Of a stretch of 64,000 nucleotides of DNA, positions 8,996-15,537 are shown piece after piece. The first letter of the stretch is position 1, and each line of letters starts with the position of its first letter. This stretch comes from Nostoc sp. JL34 (GTDB lineage: Bacteria; Cyanobacteriota; Cyanobacteriia; Cyanobacteriales; Nostocaceae): positions 1 to 64,000 of the forward strand of contig NZ_JABXKQ010000177.1 of assembly GCF_017114945.1 (NCBI RefSeq), written 5' to 3'. Below the pieces are notes generated by a model that saw nothing but the letters and a program-made list of their open reading frames with translations, was not told where the DNA came from and did not search any database. The position numbers and the translations under genes were made by a program.

Positions 8996-9011
8996 TAGAA
9001 CATTAGTACTA
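8996..9011 (-). promoter_or_regulatory. LexA (SOS) box upstream of lexA
   Basis: On the minus strand the site reads TAGTACTAATGTTCTA. It fits the experimentally derived Anabaena-type box RGTACNNNDGTWCB at every position. It lies about 30 bases upstream of the lexA ATG, where a repressor would block the promoter. Confidence 0.88.
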
Positions 9012-9049
9012 CAAAAAACTCCCCATAACAAGAGAAAAGTAAAAATATG

Positions 9050-9087
9050 AAAGGCAAAAGTAAGATTATTTTTTCTCTTTTGCCTTT
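9050..9087 (-). terminator. Rho-independent terminator of argF
   Basis: AAAGGCAAAAG (9050-9060) and CTTTTGCCTTT (9077-9087) form an 11-bp stem. Reading on the minus strand, it follows the argF stop by about 100 bases and is followed by a T-rich tract. Confidence 0.7.
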
Positions 9088-9164
9088 TGACAAATAAGTA
9101 ATCCAGAAAATAACAGGGTAAAAGTAAAGGGAACAGGTTAAAGGTTAAAGGAAAGAAAACTATA

Positions 9165-9185
9165 CCCAATGCCCAATGCCCAATT
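9165..9185. repeat. STRR: CCCAATG heptamers
   Basis: Three successive heptamers (CCCAATG, CCCAATG, CCCAATT) abut the 3' end of argF. They are the reverse complement of the GGGCATT/GGGAATT type found at 8273 and 20884. Confidence 0.85.
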
Positions 9186-9188
9186 CCC

Positions 9189-10109
9189 TTACTCTGCCCC
9201 TAAAATACTCGCAAGTAAAGCTTTTTGGGCGTGCAGACGATTTTCTGCCTGTTCCCAAACTCGTGATTGAGAACCTTCAATAACTGCCTCGGTAATTTCT
9301 TCACCGCGATGGGCTGGTAAGCAGTGTAAAACAATTGCCTGTGGATCAGCAAGGCTCAATAGCTGCTCTGAAATTTGGTAAGGCTGGAAAATTGGCATTC
9401 GGTTGTCTGCTTCTGCTTCTTGCCCCATACTCGCCCAAACATCAGTGTAAAGTACAGCAGAACCCTTAGCAGCTAATTCTGGATCGTGAGTGAGGAGGAC
9501 TTCAGTTTTGTTGTTAGCGATCGCTCTTGCTTGTTCTACAATCCTAGAATCTGGCTCATATCCGCTAGGAGTAGCAATTCTGACATTCATCCCCACCAAA
9601 GCACAGCCTAACATCAAAGAATTAGCCACATTATTCCCATCACCCACGTAGGTTAAAGTTAACCCAGCAAGAGTACCAAAGCCTTCTTGAATCGTCAATA
9701 AATCAGCTAATACCTGACAAGGATGTTCTGCATCGGTAAGTGCATTAATCACCGGAATCTTGGCATAGTGAGCAAAAGTTTCCAAATCTTGCTGGGCAAA
9801 AGTGCGAATTGCCAAAATATCCAGATATCGATCTAACACCCTCGCCGTATCCTGCAAAGGTTCCCCGCGACTAACTTGAGTGACGTTAGGGTTGAGATCA
9901 ATTACCTGTCCACCCAGTTGGTACATCGCCACAGTAAAACTTACTCGCGTGCGAGTTGAAGCTTTGGAAAACAACAACCCCAAAACTTTATTACACTGCA
10001 ACTTCAACTGCTGTGATTTAAGTTGAGTTGCCAATTGCAGGAGTTCTTGAAGTTCCGTAGAACTAATGTCCGCTAGACTTAATAAATCTCGTCCGAGCAA
10101 TGCTGCCAT
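9189..10109 (-). CDS. argF: ornithine carbamoyltransferase (306 aa)
   Basis: Makes citrulline from ornithine and carbamoyl phosphate in arginine biosynthesis, in the cytoplasm. The carbamoyl-phosphate loop STRTR is at 51-55, HPCQ at 129-132 and the ornithine-side HCLP at 262-265. Length matches the family. The ATG at 10109 gives MAALLGRDLLSLADIS, the usual cyanobacterial start; an in-frame ATG 19 codons upstream would add a tail not usual in the family. It ends 223 bases before lexA on the same strand, with a terminator between, so the two are separate units. Confidence 0.96.
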   Translation of the reverse strand: MAALLGRDLLSLADISSTELQELLQLATQLKSQQLKLQCNKVLGLLFSKASTRTRVSFTVAMYQLGGQVIDLNPNVTQVSRGEPLQDTARVLDRYLDILAIRTFAQQDLETFAHYAKIPVINALTDAEHPCQVLADLLTIQEGFGTLAGLTLTYVGDGNNVANSLMLGCALVGMNVRIATPSGYEPDSRIVEQARAIANNKTEVLLTHDPELAAKGSAVLYTDVWASMGQEAEADNRMPIFQPYQISEQLLSLADPQAIVLHCLPAHRGEEITEAVIEGSQSRVWEQAENRLHAQKALLASILGAE

Positions 10110-10476
10110 GCTTGTAATCTGTAAAAAATAATTATATATTTCTGTTCCTTTATTCAGCCGTGCCAAGAAAAAACAATTTTAGAACTGTGCCAGATATTTT
10201 TGCGTCCAGCCCAGGATTTGAGTTAGCTTTTGATATGAATATTAATCTATCAACTTTATCAATGATTGCGATCGCTGGTTTGTTTCTGTTTCATCACAAT
10301 TGCAACGCCAACTCAACCATCTAGGCGTACAAAAGCAGTGATATTGCTTAAATTTCTGCACTTTTAGCCTAATTTTTGAAGAGGCAGATATTTTTTAGCA
10401 TTTACAGCTAGACAAATAAATATATTATGGTACAATAATATATTGTGGTTGCTAATTAAGAGTAATCCTCAAACTT
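10110..10476. other. intergenic gap, argF to tRNA-Thr
   Basis: Divergent promoter space for argF (minus) and the tRNA (plus). The stretch at about 10429-10450 is rich in TATATT/TACAAT-like words that could serve as the tRNA promoter's -10 region. No gene is seen; a 29-codon open frame at 10236 looks accidental. Confidence 0.5.
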
Positions 10477-10548
10477 GCCAGCATAGCACAGTGGTAGTGC
10501 ATCCGACTTGTAATCGGAAGGTCGCGAGTTCAAATCCCGCTGCTGGCT
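10477..10548 (+). tRNA. trnT: tRNA-Thr (UGU)
   Basis: The cloverleaf folds fully: acceptor GCCAGCA/TGCTGGC, D-stem GCAC/GTGC, anticodon stem TCCGA/TCGGA with loop CTTGTAA (anticodon TGT) and T-stem GCGAG.../...TCCCGC with GTTCAAATC. The 3' CCA is not encoded, as usual in cyanobacteria. The D-stem GCAC/GTGC differs from the more common GCTC/GAGC but stays paired. The gene is followed at once by a terminator and, 150 bases on, by an integrase remnant. Confidence 0.95.
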
Positions 10549-10555
10549 TTAACGA

Positions 10556-10580
10556 AAAACCCCACGTTTGCAGGGGTTTT
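10556..10580 (+). terminator. terminator after tRNA-Thr
   Basis: AAAACCCC (10556-10563) pairs with GGGGTTTT (10573-10580) around a nine-base loop. A T-rich stretch (CACTTTTTG) follows. It sits 8 bases past the tRNA. Confidence 0.8.
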
Positions 10581-10697
10581 CACTTTTTGAGCAATACTCC
10601 TTACCGCGATTTAGCATATTAATATTGTGCTAAATTACCCTGAAATATGGTTAACTGTGGGAAAGATTTAGCGCAAATTTAGCCCAGGGTGTCAGAC

Positions 10698-10871
10698 GTG
10701 AAATGGACTATTGAGGCAGTTAATGAGCGGCTGAAGGTAGGGAATGTGGGGGTGGCAGTGTACCAGAGAAGCGATCGCATCTTTTAGATACAGGTAGGTG
10801 AAGATGCAGGTGAACCTCTAATACCCATTTGGTTGGAGAAAATTTCCCAACGAGTAGCAAACCAGTTGTAA
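10698..10871 (+). pseudogene. integrase 5' remnant next to tRNA-Thr
   Basis: From GTG at 10698 a 29-codon frame reads MKWTIEAVNERLKVGNVGVA..., which resembles the N-terminus of cyanobacterial tyrosine-type site-specific integrases. It stops at TAG (10785-10787). The same frame then continues open for 27 codons (GEDAGEPLIPIWLEKISQRV...) to TAA at 10869, but this part is not recognisable as integrase. The arm-binding and catalytic domains are missing. A small stem-loop (TTTAGCA...TGCTAAA, 10610-10634) lies just upstream. The position beside a tRNA gene is typical of an integrated element; the call is by recognition of the N-terminal pattern only. Confidence 0.55.
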
Positions 10872-10955
10872 CGGTAACTCGTGCAAATTTTAACGAACTG
10901 GTTTAAAAGGTCTAATAGATTGTAAATTAAAAGCTCTGAGGCAAGGGAAACTGAT

Positions 10956-13583
10956 ATGGCAAGGCAGAGGAAATCAGAGCAGAGAGAAATTGAGCAGTAC
11001 AAGCATGAAAACCAGCAACGAGCCAATAACCCGCCAATTGGGCTAGTTAACCCAGATACTGACCCAGAAGAGGGTACTAAGAAATATGCCTACGATCCTC
11101 ACCTTGATCCTCAGTTAGTTTGGGCTGGGAAAGCAGAGCATACCAGTTTTGAAGTGCCTACAGTATCACTACACGTCCATGAACGCATAGATCCGCGCAC
11201 AATTATTGAGGCAGTACGAAAGCGCAAGGATGAAAAGGTTAAACAACTGTCCTTATTTGAAACCCCAGAAGAAAATCCCCCCATTCGACAGGCTATCGAA
11301 TTTTACAAGCACAAGCATAATTGGACAAACCGATTAGTTGCTGGAGATTCCCTTTTAGTAATGAACTCATTACTAGAAAAGGAAGGTATGGGGGGGCAGG
11401 TGCAGATGATTTATATCGATCCGCCTTATGGAATTAAATATGGTTCAAATTTTCAGCCATTTGTCAATAAGCGAGATGTAAAGGATGGTAAAGATGAAGA
11501 CTTGACCCAAGAACCAGAAACAATCAAAGCATTTAGGGACACTTGGGAGTTAGGAATTCATTCTTATTTATCTTATTTGCGCGATCGTTTATGGCTGGCA
11601 AAAGATTTACTTCATGATAGTGGTTCTATTTTTGTGCAAATAGGTGATGAAAACGTCCATCGAGTAAGGTGCTTAATGGATGAAGTATTTGGCAGTGATA
11701 ACTTTTGTATGGAAATTGTTCTTATGAAAGCAAGCAGCCAGTCATCTAAATTATTGCCAGGTGTAAATGATTTCTTGCTATGGTTTGCGAAGGATATAAA
11801 CCAGATAAAGTATAACGAATTGTTTACAGAATGCGACCCTATAGAAAATCCAAATGAGCGATATATTTGCGTTGAAACAAAACATGGAGAACTTATTGAT
11901 CTTTCTGTAGCCCAAAAAACAAACAAGAAACCATTACCAGAAGGTCGTATTTGTAGATTATGGCCAACATTTTCCCAAAGACGTGGCAATGATAATTCAT
12001 TCAAATACACCTTTAACAATGTTGAGTATGAGCCACCTGCAAGATATGGCTGGCAAACTACTATCACAGGTCTAAAACGTTTAGCATCCGCCGCAAGGTT
12101 ACATCCTATTGGTAAATCACTAAGATGGAAAGTCTATCACGATGAGTTTCCATATAAGACTTTAAACAGTACTTGGTTAGATTTAAGACCAGGTGGATTT
12201 GGGGAACAGAGAACCTATGTTCTACAGACAGATCATAGAGCAATAGAGCGTTGTCTTTTGATGACAACTACTCCAGGAGATTTGGTACTAGATCCAACCT
12301 GTGGAAGTGGTACTACAGCCTATGTTGCAGAACGCTGGGGAAGACGTTGGATCACTTGCGATACTTCTCGTGTAGCTATTACTCTTGCAAAGCAGAGGTT
12401 GATGACGGCAGTTTTTGATTATTATCAATTGGCGAATATAAAAGAAGGCTTAGGTGGCGATTTCAAATATAAAACAGTGTCACGTATTACGCTGAAATCC
12501 ATTGCCAACAACCCAGAAATTAAGGAAGAAATGGCAAGGAAAGAGATTGAGGAAGTTATTCAAAAATACGCTGCTAAAGAAACTCTTTACGACCAACCTA
12601 CTATCGATAAATCAAAAGTAAGAGTTACAGGGCCATTTACGGTTGAAGCTGTTCCTGCTCCAACTGTTAAACCTCTTGATAATATTGAAGGGTTTGCCAA
12701 TACTCCAGTTACCGATCAATCAATTGCTCGTTCTGGTGAAACGCTGCGGCAGGCAGAATGGCGAGATGAGCTTTTCAAAACAGGAATTCGAGGTAAAGGC
12801 GGTCAATACATTCTATTTTCCAGAGTTGAACCTTTACCGGGAACTCGTTGGCTTCATGCTGATGGCGAAACTAAACCCAGTAATGAAGAAGATGACACTT
12901 CTCAGGGAAGTGGCGGTACTCAGAACAAGTCAATGCGAGCCGTTATTTCCTTTGGGTTAGAACACGCTCCTCTCGATCAACGCCAGGTAGAAATGGCAAT
13001 TCAAGAAGCAGAAACCCAGAAACCCAAACCCAAATTAGTTATTTTTGCGGCCTTTCAATTTGATCCTGAAGCAGCAAAAGACATTGATGAAACTAACTGG
13101 CCTGGTGTTACTCTACTCAAAGTACAAATGAATGCGGATCTACTTACAGAAGACCTGAAGAAAAAACGCGCCAGCAACGAGAGTTTTTGGCTCATAGGTC
13201 AACCCGATGTCGCACTTCGTCGTATTCATAGAGGAGAAAATACAGGTAAATGGGAAATAGAAGTGCATGGCTTCGATTACTACAACACCAGAAACGGAAA
13301 TATTGAATCTGGAACTGTTGAAAAAATTGCCATGTGGATGCTGGATACTGATTACGATGGCAGAAGTATTTTTCCTTGCCAAGTTTTCTTTCCAATGGCA
13401 GGAGAGAAAGATGCCTGGTCACGTCTTGCTAGAAATCTTAAAGCCGAGATTGATGAAGATTTAATTGAGTCCTATCAAGGAACTATTTCATTACCTTTTC
13501 AAATGGGTAATTATCAGCGCGTTGCTGTAAAAATAGTTGATGATCGGGGAATTGAATCTCTGAAAATTATCCGGCTAACTTAA
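10956..13583 (+). CDS. type III restriction-modification methyltransferase, Mod subunit (875 aa)
   Basis: Adenine-specific DNA methyltransferase of beta type: the catalytic motif DPPY (155-158, MIYIDPPYGIKYG) precedes the SAM-binding motif DPTCGSGTT (446-454). The region between holds the variable target-recognition part. The long C-terminal part (about 500-875) is typical of Mod proteins that work with a Res helicase. As Mod it would methylate one strand of an asymmetric site and specify the site for Res. It is the first gene of a four-gene run on the plus strand; the next gene starts 26 bases after its stop. The ATG at 10956 gives MARQRKSEQREIEQYK. Confidence 0.92.
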   Translation: MARQRKSEQREIEQYKHENQQRANNPPIGLVNPDTDPEEGTKKYAYDPHLDPQLVWAGKAEHTSFEVPTVSLHVHERIDPRTIIEAVRKRKDEKVKQLSLFETPEENPPIRQAIEFYKHKHNWTNRLVAGDSLLVMNSLLEKEGMGGQVQMIYIDPPYGIKYGSNFQPFVNKRDVKDGKDEDLTQEPETIKAFRDTWELGIHSYLSYLRDRLWLAKDLLHDSGSIFVQIGDENVHRVRCLMDEVFGSDNFCMEIVLMKASSQSSKLLPGVNDFLLWFAKDINQIKYNELFTECDPIENPNERYICVETKHGELIDLSVAQKTNKKPLPEGRICRLWPTFSQRRGNDNSFKYTFNNVEYEPPARYGWQTTITGLKRLASAARLHPIGKSLRWKVYHDEFPYKTLNSTWLDLRPGGFGEQRTYVLQTDHRAIERCLLMTTTPGDLVLDPTCGSGTTAYVAERWGRRWITCDTSRVAITLAKQRLMTAVFDYYQLANIKEGLGGDFKYKTVSRITLKSIANNPEIKEEMARKEIEEVIQKYAAKETLYDQPTIDKSKVRVTGPFTVEAVPAPTVKPLDNIEGFANTPVTDQSIARSGETLRQAEWRDELFKTGIRGKGGQYILFSRVEPLPGTRWLHADGETKPSNEEDDTSQGSGGTQNKSMRAVISFGLEHAPLDQRQVEMAIQEAETQKPKPKLVIFAAFQFDPEAAKDIDETNWPGVTLLKVQMNADLLTEDLKKKRASNESFWLIGQPDVALRRIHRGENTGKWEIEVHGFDYYNTRNGNIESGTVEKIAMWMLDTDYDGRSIFPCQVFFPMAGEKDAWSRLARNLKAEIDEDLIESYQGTISLPFQMGNYQRVAVKIVDDRGIESLKIIRLT

Positions 13584-13609
13584 AAGATTTAACTAATTAA
13601 AATATCCGT

Positions 13610-14974
13610 ATGCTCACCAATATAAAACTAAAAAACTTTCGAGCATTTCGAGAAAATATAGATATTCGGATCAAACCGATCACAATTTTGATTGGTCGCA
13701 ACAGTGCTGGAAAATCCACCCTAATTAAGTTTTTGCTTATGCTACAGCAAACTCTAGAATCCAGTGAATCTAATGAAGGTGATTTTTTTACTACTGAGGG
13801 GCGGCACGTCAGTCTTGGCACTTTTAAAGATTTAAAAAATACTAAATCTAATAGTAATGGGTTTCAATTTACTTTAAATTTAAAAACTAATTCTTTGCCT
13901 GAATCTATAATTCAACAAATTAGAGAAGCACTCCAAAAAAGTACCTCTATACAAAAATTAGAAAGCGATAGTGTTGAATTGTCAGTTAGTTTGCCTTTTT
14001 CAACTGTTACTACCGAAGATGCACTAGGTAAAACAACCAGCGTGAAAATTGCCTCACCAATAAAAGCAGATGAACTAATGGCTGAATATCGCGTTTCGGG
14101 AAATATCCCATATCGTGAAATTCTAGGTAACAAATATAAGCACATAGTCACTTGTAAAATTCAAGGTGAACAAGTTATCCATAAAGAAGAAACTAATCTT
14201 AGGAGAACTAGATTTCTTAAATTTCCTCTTCCAAACAATCCTATAGATGTACTTAAATCCGCTTTTGATAATCTCTATCTAGATACCGTAAAAGATGAAA
14301 TTATATCTATCCGGCATCTCTCACCTGTTCGTGAAGAATCAGAGAGAAGTGTCATACTAGGTAGCCCGCCCCTAGATGATGTTGGACATAGGGGTGAATA
14401 CGCTATGCCTCATTTACAGCGTTTGCTTACTAACGGTGGAGAAAGAGCAGATTTTGTTTTACGACATATTGAATCTGTTATTGATATTGAAGATGTAAAA
14501 TTTAAATCTCAAGTGAAAGGGTTTATTCCTGAATTTCGAGCAAAAAACAAGTTAACTGGAGCCGAATCTTATCTAGCTGATTTTGGCTTTGGTGTTAGCC
14601 AATGTATACCAATTTTTGTACAAGGAGCTTTACTCAGTCCAGGAAAGTTACTAATTGTTGAGCAACCAGAAGCTCAAATTCACCCCACAGCACAACTTGA
14701 AATGGGTTCTTTTTTCGCTGAATTATGGACAGAAAGAGGTGTTCCGTCCATAATTGAAACCCATAGTGAGAATATCATTATCAGGTTGCGTAAGCTGATT
14801 GCAACAGGACAATTGAATTCAAAAGATGTGACAGTTGCATATTTTTATATCAAGGATAATTCTGTCCAAGTAAAAAATATAGATATTAACTCGGATGGCA
14901 GTTTTCAAAAAGGACTTCCTATGGAGTTTTTTGGAGCAGATATTTTGGAAGCTCTCAGTATTGATATTATGTAA
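13610..14974 (+). CDS. AAA/ABC-type ATPase, DUF3696-like, embedded in a type III R-M operon (454 aa)
   Basis: ATPase of the AAA15/OLD-like ABC class: it begins MLTNIKLKNFRAFREN, with Walker A GRNSAGKST at 29-37, signature-like DFGFGVSQ at 324-331, Walker B LLIVEQPEAQIHP at 347-359 and switch histidine in ETHSENII at 383-390. No TOPRIM domain follows, so it is not a full OLD nuclease. The C-terminal tail ends LPMEFFGADILEAL, resembling the DUF3696 end. Such ATPases usually drive or sense for a partner effector; here the PIN-type protein is encoded 10 bases downstream. Not part of canonical type III systems. Coding looks more A/T-rich than mod and res by eye. Confidence 0.85.
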   Translation: MLTNIKLKNFRAFRENIDIRIKPITILIGRNSAGKSTLIKFLLMLQQTLESSESNEGDFFTTEGRHVSLGTFKDLKNTKSNSNGFQFTLNLKTNSLPESIIQQIREALQKSTSIQKLESDSVELSVSLPFSTVTTEDALGKTTSVKIASPIKADELMAEYRVSGNIPYREILGNKYKHIVTCKIQGEQVIHKEETNLRRTRFLKFPLPNNPIDVLKSAFDNLYLDTVKDEIISIRHLSPVREESERSVILGSPPLDDVGHRGEYAMPHLQRLLTNGGERADFVLRHIESVIDIEDVKFKSQVKGFIPEFRAKNKLTGAESYLADFGFGVSQCIPIFVQGALLSPGKLLIVEQPEAQIHPTAQLEMGSFFAELWTERGVPSIIETHSENIIIRLRKLIATGQLNSKDVTVAYFYIKDNSVQVKNIDINSDGSFQKGLPMEFFGADILEALSIDIM

Positions 14975-14984
14975 TGGATCAAAA

Positions 14985-15500
14985 ATGACAGATAATAAAC
15001 AATTAATACCAATTGTGATTGATACTAGTGTATTTATCCATATTCTTAATCCCCAAATCAATGAAGGTAGGCATATCGACATCCTACTTGCCCGACTTGC
15101 ATCCACACATCAACTTCAAATTGACAAATCAGGTAAAATTGACCTTGAGTATAAAAAGAAGCTTGTGGAAACAATCAAGAATATGGACGAGCAAAGGTTT
15201 GAAAAATACACTCTCCAGTTCTGGATTTTAATCAAGGAAAAAAATATAATAGACATTGAACCATCAGAGCAATTAAGAAATGGGATAGAAAAGATTATTA
15301 ATGATAAAACCAAAAGTGTTGATCGTTGCCTTGTAGCAACTGCTGCTTTAACTACTGCGGATTTAATTACTAATGATGGTGTAGACATTTTGAATAATGC
15401 TTCAGACCTGCATAAAGAAATTAAAAGAAATAAACTAAAAAAAATTAAATTAATGAATTCCCAAGCGGCACACACTAATTATTGTATAAATACGAATTAA
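14985..15500 (+). CDS. PIN-like nuclease-fold protein, partner of the ATPase (171 aa)
   Basis: Starts at ATG 14985, ten bases after the ATPase stop. The start further upstream at 14895 would overlap the ATPase gene and is rejected. PIN-type features: a first strand with Asp13 in VIDTSVFIH, an acidic candidate at Glu55, Asp113 in VDRCLVATAA and Asp131 in LITNDG. These match the spacing of the acidic residues that bind metal in PIN ribonucleases. The C-terminus is basic (KEIKRNKLKKIK). PIN proteins are common as toxins and as effectors in defence systems. No antitoxin-like partner is present; the ATPase would be the natural control. Family assignment is by motif only. Confidence 0.7.
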   Translation: MTDNKQLIPIVIDTSVFIHILNPQINEGRHIDILLARLASTHQLQIDKSGKIDLEYKKKLVETIKNMDEQRFEKYTLQFWILIKEKNIIDIEPSEQLRNGIEKIINDKTKSVDRCLVATAALTTADLITNDGVDILNNASDLHKEIKRNKLKKIKLMNSQAAHTNYCINTN

Positions 15501-15537
15501 AAATCACAAATCCTTGTTAGGGAATATTGAAAAAGCT

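Noticed and set aside
10784..11026. 80-codon open frame on the minus strand across the mod start
   Set aside because: It is antisense to the clear start of mod and to the integrase remnant, with no recognisable protein features.
14895..14984. Upstream start for the PIN gene
   Set aside because: It would overlap the ATPase gene in another frame; the ATG at 14985 gives a normal PIN start 10 bases after the ATPase stop.
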